Of a stretch of DNA of 64,000 bases, positions 28,477 through 39,571 are shown one piece after another. Made by a program: the position numbers and the translations under genes. The stretch lies in assembly GCA_023078555.1 (NCBI GenBank), contig CM041196.1, forward strand, positions 11,240,985-11,304,984, written 5' to 3'. Below the pieces are notes generated by a model. That model was not told the origin of the DNA and made no database searches. It saw only the letters and a program-made list of their open reading frames with translations. This DNA comes from Ulva prolifera (Eukaryota > Chlorophyta > Ulvophyceae > Ulvales > Ulvaceae). The stretch's first letter is position 1, and each line of letters opens with the position of its first letter.

Positions 28477-31147
28477 ATGACATTTGGAGATTCTATATCC
28501 GATCCAGATTTGCTCCGTGAACTTCTGGTAATATTACCGGTTGGACGCAGAGTGTACCAACCTTCAACTGGCCGGAACGGTTTCATTGCAAATCAAGATG
28601 ACTTCAGCATGGCCCCAGATGGCACATACACTAAGCCCTGGCACCAGTGCTTCTATCAGCAGATGAACTGGAAAATAGTATGGCACTCTGATCCTCAGTG
28701 TGGTTTTGTGCGGCTAGCGACGCCTTTCCTGATTCAGCCGGGGCACCATCATGAGCTAGACATGCTTCAGCAATAGGTCCATCCGCTCGTCAATGTTATC
28801 AGCACGACGCTCCCTCAGCTGCCAAAACGATATTGCCAATCTTCGCCTTGTGTAAGGCCTCAGCTTGTATCTCTTCATGTTGTTTCTGGTAAACGATGTG
28901 AATCCATTGGCATTCGGTGCTGTCACCCGGCATCGCAGCTTCAGCTGGCAATGACGTGCCCAGGAGCTTGCAGACGCTAGATGGCGATGAGAGCTTCCAG
29001 GCTGACATGTTTCCCGACCACTTCCCGTTAGAGAAAGTCCTTGACCACTCGTACCTGCATTGGGCTCCAACGTGCTATCGAGGTGCATCGTTCTACCGCC
29101 GTGGAGATCCACAGCTACCCAAAGGCCTGAGAGACGAGCCCCAGTGCGCATTCAAAGTGACTGCTGCATAGTTGCTGTGCCTCTCAAGGCGTTCCGCCAC
29201 GCCCTGGTGCCCTTGGATAGGGCATGTATGTGTCACAGACCAGCGTCCGTCCATGTGTGGTTCATGCCACTGCATGCAGAAGCACGACTCGTGGGACCCG
29301 CTGAATTTGTCGATTATTCGATATGCCGACTGCACTCTTATGACCGATAATAGCAGCTGCCCGTGCCTCGAGGACACACGATCCAACGCGTTATTGCTGC
29401 TCCTGCAGCAAGATCATCACTGCTGCGGAGGCGGCCAAGAAACACCCCAAGTGGGGCGCACTTCTGCAGCTGGACAGCCCATACACCATCTTCCTGGCAT
29501 CCGACGAATCCTTCTCGCACCCGCTCTTCCTTGGGAACAGCTTCTGGCCTGGGTCTCCGAATATGCCGTGCATGTTTGACTACAACGTGGTGCGCCCTCA
29601 CACCCGCCTGCCTCTCCGACTGCGTTATGATATCCACAGTCTCACCCATACATTCGCCCGCCTGTCTCTCAGACTCCGTCCGGTGGCACATACCCACACC
29701 CACACACCCGCTCGCACCAGCGCCGCAACCCGCACGGCGCGTTGCGACTCTTGCGCTGATAACCGCGCTCGCGCATGTTTCAACAGCCCTGCAGTGTGGC
29801 CCACATCGCTGTAGCAGTTTGGTTGACCGCTGACCACCGCAAAAGCGGCGCCGGCCCCTTCTTCTTCTCATGGAAACCCCTTTCACACCCATTCACCTGT
29901 AGTCCTTCAACCTACCACACGCATTGCGCAGCCTGACTCCCCCCCCCCCCCCCTCCCTTGCCGCGGCTTGAAAGCCTGATGCCCCACGTGCCTGTGCAGA
30001 CACAACCGCCTCGGCCCGAGATGATCGCCGAGGTGATGCAGCTCCTGCGGCACTTCTGCATCACTGACTACGACGCCGCGAACAGCAGCCTCGCGTCCGA
30101 CACGCTCTACAAGAGCGCCCTCCAGGGCTGCCAGCTGCGCGGGATCAACTTTGATGTGGCAGTCTCCGGACTCACAAACGACGACATTGCGCCGCCGCCG
30201 CCACCCGGAGGCGTTGACCCGGACATCGAGGAGCTGGTGGAGCTCACGCTGCAAAAATACGCGGCAGAGATTGAGTCCGGGGAGTTTGACCGGCGGATCG
30301 AGGAGCTTGAGGCTGCGCTTGACGCGGCGGAGGGCGCCGCAGCGGAGGTGGGTGCCGGGGTGAGCGGGCGGAGGAACGGGGCGGCTGCAGGCGGGGCGCG
30401 GGTCGTGCCGGTGGTCGATGAGCTGAAGCTGCTGAACGTTTGGAATGAGGAGGGTGCGGGGCGGCGCGAGCGGCAATATGTCCGCCTGCCTGCACGGCGA
30501 TGCATGTGTGCCTGCTTGTCGGAGTTCCTTGAGCTCTGGCTTTCACGTTCGCTGCGTTGAGGGCGGCATGAGCGAACACACGCCGCAGAATGGCGCACAC
30601 TGTTGTACATGGCTGTCTCGGGTCTCTGGGCGCTGCCGCTGCATGGATGCTTCATTCTCACGGCTGGTGTGGCCTCAGGTGTACCTCGCCACCTGACCAC
30701 GCTGCAGGACACATGCACCCAAAGACAGATTCCATTCGTCGTGCAGGTTTTGAGATGCCGGCACCACTGGAGGACTCAAGCCGCAGCGGCCTCGTCCCGC
30801 AGTTCTCGCGCGGCCGGTACTGCGTACCACCGCCGGCTGCGGCCGCACCGGACCCCTCTCAGCCCCCTCCCCTCCACAAGCTCACCCAGCCCAGCCGCAT
30901 CTGGGCGATGGACCCCGGCGGGAACCTCCCGCCGCTCTCGCGGACCTTCCGGAAGGAGGTGCAGCGCAAGGGGTGGAGCAAAGTGCTTGATCGGGGCGTT
31001 GAGGGGGACGCCGCCGAGGGAGCACGTTCGGGCGACGCGGGGTCTCTGGAAACTGCTGCGGCAGAGGAGGTGCGCCGACGTAGCTCCCTGCAGCCACATA
31101 ACGGCATCGCTTCGGTTGTTAACGTCCCTATGAACATGGCCATGTAA
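28477..31147 (+). CDS. Unrecognised 510-residue protein, six exons, apparently complete
   Basis: Exons 28477-28707, 28974-29156, 29280-29362, 29409-29589, 30000-30453 and 30747-31147 join with agreeing phases (0,0,2,0,1), with donors TTT|GTGCGG, AAA|GTGACT, CC|GTGCCT, GTG|GTGCGC and G|GTGCGG. Agreement at five junctions makes the model credible. The N-terminal half is rich in aromatic residues and Cys (KPWHQCFYQQMNWKIVWHSD, HWAPTCYRGASFYRRGD, DSPYTIFLASDESFSHPLF, FWPGSPNMPCMFDYN) and looks globular. The middle has an acidic helix (DPDIEELVELTLQKYAAEIE) likely to be coiled coil. The C-terminal part is Pro- and Gly-rich and probably disordered. There is no signal peptide or membrane span. I know no family with these features. 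The fourth exon could begin at another acceptor, and the third intron is only 46 bases, which is the weakest point. Confidence 0.6.
29939..29953. repeat. Poly-C run (15 bases)
   Basis: Lies in the fourth-to-fifth exon intron of the 510-residue gene, about 46 bases before the acceptor, on the sense strand. Confidence 0.9.
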
Positions 31148-31339
31148 GCATGCACACACGCTTCACGTGTGGAAAGTCTCACGACGCAGAAGCGAATCGC
31201 ATTGATCTGTGCGACGATGACGCACACACCGACACTCAGCCTTCCCACATGTCTGCTTGACGGCCAGGGATAGCATCAAGGCTTCAGCCTGTAGCCGGCT
31301 TCTGCACTGAGAGTGTATATGCAGGCTGACGGTGCTAAT

Positions 31340-31636
31340 ATGCACAAGGGGACCAGCGCAGAGGGGCCCCGCGCCCCGGCGCAGGCCACGGCCACCAAGG
31401 CGAAAGCGCGGTCCGCTGCTGCCAGGGCGCGGAAGCCGGGCGTCGGCCGTGCATCGACCCGCAAAGCGGCTCCGCGAGGCCTAGCCGCAGCACGTGAGGC
31501 GAAGGCCTCAGGCGCGGCCTCCTCTGCAGCATGTGAGGCGAACGCTACAGCCACGGTGGCGTCCGCAGAGGCTACGCGCAGCACAGAGTGTGACTCAGAA
31601 TCGGCGTCCGCCTCCGCCGGTGGTGTCGCCGTGTGA
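31340..31636 (+). CDS. Possible small basic Ala/Lys/Arg-rich protein
   Basis: An open frame of 98 codons from ATG at 31340: a basic Ala-rich first half (QATATKAKARSAAARARKPG) and an acidic Ser/Glu tail (TECDSESASASAGG). The composition recalls linker-histone-like or nucleolar basic proteins, but there is no diagnostic domain. A longer minus-strand frame (31276-32061) overlaps it. An acceptor-like TATATGCAG just upstream means it could also be an exon. Confidence 0.3.
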   Translation: MHKGTSAEGPRAPAQATATKAKARSAAARARKPGVGRASTRKAAPRGLAAAREAKASGAASSAACEANATATVASAEATRSTECDSESASASAGGVAV

Positions 31637-31649
31637 CTGCAGCCGCTGC

Positions 31650-33331
31650 TGGTGGAGGGGCGGGGTGCCCTCGGGTACCGGTGACGCTTCGATTGGAGCG
31701 GCGGCGCCCGCCCAGGGGCCCGATAGAAGATTCCAGCGATATCGTAAGCTTGATAGGGTAGTGATACGAGGCCGTGGTTGGAGCGGTGGTAGTTTGCCGT
31801 GCAGAGTAGGACAGCGCCATGATTGACGCATCTGTGGCAGTGGCACGGGAAGCGGGGACGTCGCGGAGACGGTGGCGCCAATGGGGCTGGACATGCACGT
31901 ACCGGTTGCTGCATTTGCTCTGCTGCCGGCCCCATCCGAGCCGTATGACACCCCCACAGCTGCACCGCTGCCTTGCTACGTCCTGCCTGTCTGCTCGCAT
32001 CTCGAATCAGAGGTTTTTGGGGGCAGTTCTCATGACCATAGAAGCGTGTCACCCTGTGCACCAGCCGTGTGCGCGGCGGCTGCCGTCAAATGATAGGGTG
32101 TAGGGCTGCAAAGGCTGGCGTGGTGAATTCCTAGCCGGCGGCTTCACAATTGAGGTCAGCCTTCACATAGCGCACGTGGGTAGTGGCGTGTCTGTGGCCC
32201 CCATCACATCGCAAAATCACATTTATGTGGGCAGCGCATGGAGTCTGCTACTTCGTGATGTACGGGCGCACAAGCAGTCCGCCCGAAATCAACTCACATG
32301 ATGATAGTTGATTCAGATGAGATTCGGTTTCAGTGTCTGTTTTCTCACGTTCACTCTTTTGTTAAAAAAAAAACAAAAAAACACATTATGACGCAATGTG
32401 AAAGGCCGTGAGGAACAAAAGTGATCACGTCTCGTGCCTAGCTGTGCAGAGCCGTCGATGTGGCTCGAGAGGGCAGGACCGGTGATGCTTGTGGTTCTAC
32501 ACGGAGCGTTCATCCACCTGCTAGGATAGCTGTCCTGGATGAGGGGCACACAGTCTTGGCTGTGCCACAGCCTGCAAGGTGCATTCCTTCAGACTATTGT
32601 TGCAGAGCACGGCGGCGCCGCTGACAGGCACACCATCAACTTTTCCACTGTGCGGACCGTCCTATACATGTTTGTGGTATATGCGTGTGTCACATGCACG
32701 CGGTCCATGTAACAGAGTGCCAAACACAGTCTCGTCGTATCAGCTATAACTATCAAAAGTACAAACGGGATCTGTGGCCAACACGCACGGCTTCGTTGCG
32801 GCGAGTAGGTCTACCTCATGAGAGTGTGATGCAAACATTATTCACAGGCTAAACAGAGCAGTGGTGCACTATGGTCTCGGGAGCTACTCACGTCAACTGT
32901 GCTCGTACCGAAACATCCAGATACGCTGCGGCTCACCGTGTTCCCAACGCACCGCCAGTGGGTCAGCCACCCGAAATATCCATAACCATCAAATTACAAA
33001 TGGTGGCATGCACAGCCCGACGCTGGCCCAGCTCACACTGGCTGCGTACCCTTGATTAGTCGAGTCCCGAGACAAACTGATTAGTTGTTAGCCACAACAG
33101 TATACTATACTGTTACTAGTAGTAGTTGCAGGAAGGCTGCACGTTGATCTCGCAAAAGTACATCCTGGCGCACTCCTTACCGCCTCAAGGCGGGCCTGGA
33201 GGAACAGTTACATACTTCCACAAGACCACATACATATGTCAGTAGCTGCCTAGGATATGTTAGTAGCTACCTAGCGCTGTGCCACACAACAGTCCTTACC
33301 CCCCTTGATGCTAGCGGTAACATCCTACATC
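31650..33331. other. Region without a supported gene
   Basis: Contains one R2 repeat copy (32308-32365) followed by an A-rich stretch. Short frames near 32861-33059 show nothing recognisable. Confidence 0.4.
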
Positions 33332-34171
33332 CTACACATGCCCAGCAAAGACGTCCACCTCTGAGTCCTCAACCTCATAGTTAACATCCTCAATAGCCAG
33401 GAAATATAAAATCGTGGCCGTCTCGCCTCCAAACGTCACCTCTTCCTCCTCCGCGGGCTCAGCAAAAAGCCCCGTCAATACAAAAGCTTCTTCCAAATAC
33501 CCATTCACCCGCAGCAAGGTCGACTCTAGAGACTGAGTCGGCTGGCAGAACGCGCCGCGGCTTTCAGTCCCGTCAGCAGAGGCGTAATCACACACGCAGA
33601 CGCCGTAATTGGGAGTTCGCGGTGGGCCGGCGCCGGGGACAGCCTCGCACCGAGCGGACACTGTCCCGTTCGGTGCCGCGGCGGGAAGGCTGCCGCTCGC
33701 ATCGATGTGTGGCTGGATCTGAGACGGGGAGAATGAGCAGGCAGCAAGGTCGCCGTGGATGCACAGGATGTGTGGCGCGAGGGCGATCGGGACCAACGAG
33801 CCGGCGGCCTCGGCCGCGATGGCGATGCTCCCCGGCCTGGGCCGTCGGCACAACTCCACCCGGCCGCGGCGGCGGCAGTGGCCGGAGCACCTGTCACCCA
33901 TGCATGATACAAGGTTGCACCGGCTGCAGCGGGCCCAGTCCTGCGGAGCGCGGCGGCCGTGGAGAAGCCGCCGGGCGGGCAGTGCCGGCGCGCCTGCGGC
34001 GTATGCATGTGCGTCCGCGGCGGCTGCGGCGGCTGCTTGTTGTGCCAGCACGCCTGCCGCTGCGGCGGATGCATGCATGGAGGGCATGCATGCAAGCATG
34101 CGGAGCAGCATCGGCAGCAGGGCGGCTGGTGGAGTGGCGGTACGTGTACGCCGTATACGGCGGCGGTGCAT
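33332..34171 (-). CDS. Probable secreted Cys-containing protein, intronless
   Basis: A single open frame of 279 codons. The N-terminus has basic residues (MHRRRIRRTRTATPP) then a hydrophobic Ala/Leu/Met stretch (AALLPMLLRMLACMPS) and small residues, consistent with a signal peptide cleaved near ASA|AA. The mature part has Cys-rich segments (CSRCNLVSCMGDRC, then CVCDYAS) and an acidic C-terminal third (EPAEEEEVTFGGETA, DVNYEVEDSEVDVF). The frame stays open through GC-rich sequence, and codon use resembles that of the recA and RS-protein exons. No family is recognised. The other minus frame over the same bases (33526-34479) is more repetitive and less protein-like. Confidence 0.55.
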   Translation of the reverse strand: MHRRRIRRTRTATPPAALLPMLLRMLACMPSMHASAAAAGVLAQQAAAAAAADAHAYAAGAPALPARRLLHGRRAPQDWARCSRCNLVSCMGDRCSGHCRRRGRVELCRRPRPGSIAIAAEAAGSLVPIALAPHILCIHGDLAACSFSPSQIQPHIDASGSLPAAAPNGTVSARCEAVPGAGPPRTPNYGVCVCDYASADGTESRGAFCQPTQSLESTLLRVNGYLEEAFVLTGLFAEPAEEEEVTFGGETATILYFLAIEDVNYEVEDSEVDVFAGHV

Positions 34172-34923
34172 GGCGCTGCAAGGGCGTGAGGTGTGGCGGG
34201 GGGATATACAGCGCCCGCTGAATGGCTGTGAGGACGCTGTTGTGGCTGGCAGCGGCGATGGGAGCCTGGGGAGGGGCGGCTATACACTGTACTTTGGTGG
34301 GCGTGCAATTGGTGTGCTGCCCAGAAGTCCTGCACAGCGCCAACATGAATCTGTTGCAGCATACATAAGACTGGCGAAGGAGCATCCAGATTCTGCATTC
34401 TCCGTTGTTGTGCGTGTCTCTGTGCACACTGGGTGCCTGCAGAGGCATGCACATGTGTATATATACGGTCATATCTCAACCCACTTTACTTCACATGCAA
34501 GAGTGTAATGGCGGTGTACATATGGCCCCTAGCCACATCAAGGCCCCGGCCACAATAGGCTGGAGTGCAGGAAAGTTTGCTGCTATGGCATATCTCTCTG
34601 GTCAGCGGCAGCTGCAAGGATGAGCGCAGCGGCGCGTTTAGTATGGTATGCTGCTGCTGTCTGCCCGGTGAGCTAGTAGCCACTTCGCAACCTCGTGGTC
34701 TGCTGGAGCGTTGCAAGTATGGAACAGGTGCAGGTCCAGCGTTCAGACTGACTAAAACATCAGGGAAGCTGGGGTGTCTCTGGCCGAGAGTCGACAAGTC
34801 GTTACCTACGCGTACGAGTGCTTCGGCGTAGCTCTAGACCGCTCAGTAGATTGTCAATCTGGAGGTCAGTCGAAGGATGAGCACACACCGTCTCTTGTGG
34901 CTACACTCTTCGTTCTGGTGTAG
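34172..34923. other. Region without a supported gene
   Basis: Open frames are short and overlapping. No repeats from the other families were recognised. Confidence 0.35.
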
Positions 34924-35082
34924 TATCTCAACGAGATAGATGTCGTGCTAGACGACGATTGCCCCTTCGCTGCAGCAGAACTGATTCCGACGGTGCTCTC
35001 CTGTGGACTGGCGATCCACAGCGCCGAACTGTATCAGAATACTGGAGGTGGTGCCAAACATGTGCTATTTAGCGCTGAATTT
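34924..35082 (+). CDS. Isolated exon, glycosyltransferase-like
   Basis: A 159-base stretch after a GTGTAG acceptor and before a TTT|GTGAGT donor codes 53 residues beginning YLNEIDVVLDDDCPFAAAEL and ending GGGAKHVLFSAEF. The phrases VVLDDD and HVLFSAEF recall the strand-loop order of the glycosyltransferase part of procollagen-lysine hydroxylases and algal relatives, a weak resemblance judged from memory. A possible later exon of the same gene (near 35232-35361) reads YYKEEHEGPPKQLYAHVWLE, but its acceptor is unclear. The rest of the gene was not found. Confidence 0.3.
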
Positions 35083-35790
35083 GTGAGTGCATGTCAGCAT
35101 CGAGGTGGGTGAGGGGAGTAGCCCGCATTTCATGTCCAGCTCCCGCCTCGACCAGCACGCGTACAAAGTGTGCGGATTCACTACGCTCGCCAAGAGCATG
35201 CTGACGTGCAAGCAGCTTCTGCCTGATGTGACCTGTGTACATGTATTACAAGGAGGAACACGAGGGACCACCGAAACAGCTGTATGCTCATGTGTGGCTG
35301 GAGCTGTCACTTGGCCATGTTACCTTCGCAGCTCTCCACATGCACCCATGGTGCAGCCAGGTGGCTAGCCCGTATCACATGGACGGAAATCGTGATGTGC
35401 GCTGAACGCCCGTACGCCAAGCTGCACGAATCCAGGCGCTGCTTGAGCACTCAAATCGGCTGCTGTCGCGCTCAAGCTGAAGCCTGTCTTGTGGTCACAC
35501 TGCACATTTCAAGCTTCATAGTACAGCAACAAAATTCTCCAGCCCAGGCCTGCCGGCTTCGCCTGTCTGACTGGACACTCTGTCCTTGTAACACAGGACA
35601 CTGCCTCAGGGTGACTCACATCCCCAGTCAGCAGGAGCCGACTGTACGAGTGCCGGTACATGTGATTTCATACATGCCCGTCAGAGTTCTACCTCGAGCT
35701 GCTGCGCGTGGGGCGTGGAGCAGAACGAGCTGTGTAATCCTGCTGTTCAGAACTCCTTTGCCTGGTCGACCTTGTGCTCACAAGTCGCGA

Positions 35791-35899
35791 GATGTGCCTC
35801 AAGCCATGAACTCTCATGAGTGTGTGATGTGCCTCGAAGCCATGAACTCTCATGAGTGTGTGATGTGCCTCGAAGCCATGAACTCTCACGAGTGTGTGA
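35791..35899 (+). repeat. Tandem repeat, 3 x 36 bp
   Basis: Three near-identical 36-bp units (core GCCATGAACTCTCATGAGTG). In one plus frame each unit codes CLEAMNSHECVM, so Cys and His recur at a fixed spacing, but the surrounding 232-codon frame shows no other sign of being a gene. Confidence 0.85.
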
Positions 35900-36746
35900 T
35901 GAAGTTACGCCACAAGTGCACAAGTGCACTCTGGGGCGATATGGTAGACCCGCACTGTGCAGGCTCTGTTAGGCTCTGTTAAGATCTGAGCATAGCTGAT
36001 ACTAGTTGGGCCAGGAACGACAGAACATGAGACTGCTTTGCAGGTGTCTCGATCTATGCAGTGACACCATTCCAGCTCACCAACAGCCGCCACACATGCG
36101 CAAACCAACTTAAGGCCCCGGGGTGCAATAGTGGCCGGCAATTAAGTGTGCCACAACTGCGACTGCGGCTGCCTCGCCCGCGGGTGTCGCTCACGCACAC
36201 ACAGAGCGGATACAGTTGCATCGTATTTACAGTACAGCAGCCACTGCCTCACCAGACGCCACCGGAACCTCCCTTGCCACCGTCGATCCCTGCCATCAAT
36301 GTGCCCCGGGACGCACCGCCCATGGGCCCGGCGATGGCGCCACGCATGGCGGCCATTCACGCTGACGCACCACCGTACCAGTTGAGTCGTTTGAAAACAC
36401 ACCTGAGCTGGCGCCTCAGCTCAGCTCGGCGGCCTCGGCGACACTGGGCCGCGCTGCAACAGCAGCGCTGCAACAGCACATATGCCCTCGGCATGCCGTC
36501 TTCTCACAGCCCCCAGGTGGCTGGCTCTGTCGACGCAATTGCGCTACGGTGCCGACCGCACATGCTCTGAATACACTCCCGACACCCCCTGCCCAGACAC
36601 AAATCACGCATGCATATGGCACGATCATCACACTGCAGGACACTTGCGCATGGCGACTGCATCGCCTTGTTCGCAGAAGGCGCATCCACCGATGCCACAA
36701 GCACGCTCGGCGTGACGCCGGGCCTCGCTCCGCAACAGCCCCACAA

Positions 36747-36774
36747 CCCCCCCCCCCCCCCCCCCCCCCCCCCC
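36747..36774. repeat. Poly-C run (28 bases)
   Basis: An uninterrupted C run on the plus strand, preceded by CAACAGCCCCACAA. No exon boundary is recognised beside it. Confidence 0.95.
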
Positions 36775-37487
36775 AACACTGCGGGGAACTTCGCGCTGCC
36801 GTAGCCACCTGCTGCAAGCAGCGCCAGCGCAGAACGCCGCCCTGCCGATTGGCCCAGACACCGCGCCGTTTGCGTTCTGGCGATGACAGAGTGAATGAAG
36901 AACTGCCACCAGGCCGTAAACGAGGGGACAAGTACAGCATGCGGGGCCTTGTGGAGGATTCGACACAATGACAGATTGCAGGTTTAAAACAGCAGAACAG
37001 GCCCTCAGCTTGACCCCCAGCACGGATCGACCCGGTGACGGCAGAGTGCGTACCGGCCAATGCAATGAGCGCAAAGGGCGGTGCCAGTGCCTGCCATGCT
37101 GGGCATGCTGTGCCCAGCGCATGAATCAAGGGCACCTCTGCCTGAAGAGCGTGGAAAAAGGAGTCTGTCCCCGGACAAACCCGGGTGGGCCTGCTCCCTG
37201 CCCGCCAGCCCAGTCGTGCCCCGCTGTCGCACCGCTGCGCAGTCCCGTAACGGCACCCGGCTTTCATCTCAGATATAGCCATCGCCCAAAACGTGGCTAT
37301 CACCTCCGCATGCTGCCCATCACCCCACCCCGCCCAACGCACGTTGTACACAGCCCACCGGGCGCCACTATGCATGCCACCCATGCATTACGCACCCGCC
37401 CATGCCTCCTGAGCGCGGGGCCAGAGAGTGCGCGTCTCGACGCGTCACACTAGTTACGCGCCGCGCTGTCAGTACCCGGCGCGGCAG

Positions 37488-39540
37488 CTATGCGCCGGAC
37501 TGCATGCCGGCGAGGGGTGACGGCGGCGCGTCGACGGCGTCGGCGGGGCCGGGGGAAGGGGAGGTCATCTTGTCGAGGGTGACGTCGTAGATGCGCTGCC
37601 AGAGCTCCGCGTGCTCCTCCCGCTCGAGGGCCTCCTTCATCGCGTCGCGGCCCTGCACACGCACGGCGCCTGCCAAATGTTCATACACTCCACACGGCAG
37701 CAAACCGAGTTTCCAAGGCACACGTACGGCGTCAGTCGACTATACACTATGCTTGGATCCTGTGGCTGTCTGTTGTCGGTGAGTGCACTCAGGCCCATGT
37801 CCGGCCGTTTGTCGGCTGTCCAAGGCACCAGCGCAGAAGGACCCCCTGCAGCAGGTCGCAGAACGCGCGAGGGTCTCAGCTCACTGGCTGGCTATCTACC
37901 GCCGATGAAATTACGTAAAAATGACGGGCCACCCACGGAGGCACGGTGCGATCATACAACACCAACCCCCTGTCAAGCCCACCGCGTGCAGAGTCTCGCT
38001 GCACTTCAGGCCGGCGTCCCCACCCAAGATCAGCCCGCATCTCCGGACGTCTACGGCATCCTGCGCACACCCGAGTGCAGGGAAGACATGACAAATTCAA
38101 CTCCAGCGTACATACACCGCATGGCACGGGCGGGCACGCGCATCGCCGAAGCCGCACCTGCGCAAAACTCTTCTCCGCCGCATCCGCGTCGTCCGTGACA
38201 GCGTCTGTGAGATAGTAGAACGCGCCACGCTTCTCAAGCACCCCGTAAGCCACTGCGCCGTCGATCATCGACGCCGTGCGGTCGAGGCCGCTGTCAAAGT
38301 AGAGGTCAAACAGGGCCTGGCCGTGCGGCGGGGCGACCTTGTTCTTGACGACCTTCGCGCGGATCTTGATGCCGCGCGCCGGGCTGTCTTTGGTCTCCCC
38401 CTGGAGGACTTCCTTCCGCCGCACGTCGATGCGTTGGCTCGCGTAGTATAGGAGGGCCATGCCGCCGGACGTCGTCTGCATGCATGCATGCGTAGTTTCC
38501 GCGGATGCATGTGGCGTGCCGCGGTCAGCGCGTGTGTACATGCGTGCGGAGGCTACAGAGAGAGCGGTCCCCGTGAGTCGGTTGAGATGGCAGCACATGC
38601 ATATGCTCCGATGCATTCGGTGTTGCGAGGGCCTCAGGGTGATCCCAGCTGGCAAACGGCGAACAGTGAAGAGCGGCGCGTGGTCCGTCCTGCTGCTGCG
38701 GAACCAGTTCCGGGGGGACGCCAGGAGAACAGCGGCAGAGCTGCGCCGTCCTCTGCAGAGACTCAGACACGCATGGGAGTGCATGCGTGGGCGCCAGCCT
38801 GCGCCAGCGGCGCACCTCCAAGACGCCAAACACGACACCGGATCAAAATTTCTTGTGGCACCACACATGCATGGGCCACCTTGCATGGGTGACGGGGCGC
38901 ACGCACCTCGGGGTTGCCGAACATGACGCCGATCTTCATGCGCAGCTGGTTGATGAAGAGCACGGCGACGTTGTACTTGGCGGCCGAGGCGGCGATGCGC
39001 TTGAGGTGGTTGCTCATGAGCTTGGCCTGCGCGCCGATCTGGGGGTCCCCGGCCTCGCGCGCGATCTCGGACGCCGGCAGCAGCGCAGCCACGCTGTCCA
39101 CGACGATGATCGACACTGAGCCGCTGCGGATGACCTCCTCCACCGTCTGCACGCCCGCGATCTCTGATGCCGGGCAGGTAGAAATAAATATGCAATCAGC
39201 GAATTAACAAGATTTAGATCAAGCTTGCATCATCGCCATAAGTAGTAAAACAGATCGTGTTGCAACAGCTCGGGGAACTGCATGTCGGATCAGCCACGAG
39301 TACTGGATCGCCACGCAATCGCCACGCGTGACCTTGCATTTTCAAGCAGCAGCTCCTCAGCCGCACAATGGCATACTGCACCGCCAGGAATGCATCTGTC
39401 AGAGGACAAGCAAGACACTGCGTGAAATCACACACGAGAAGACGTGTACGGTCTCGCAGTCTCAACGGTGTATCTGCACATGCAGTGCTGCGGCACCGCA
39501 GGAGTAACGGAAGCGTGTGCTGTGCATGCTGTGCGTGCTG

Positions 39541-39571
<31 letters not shown>

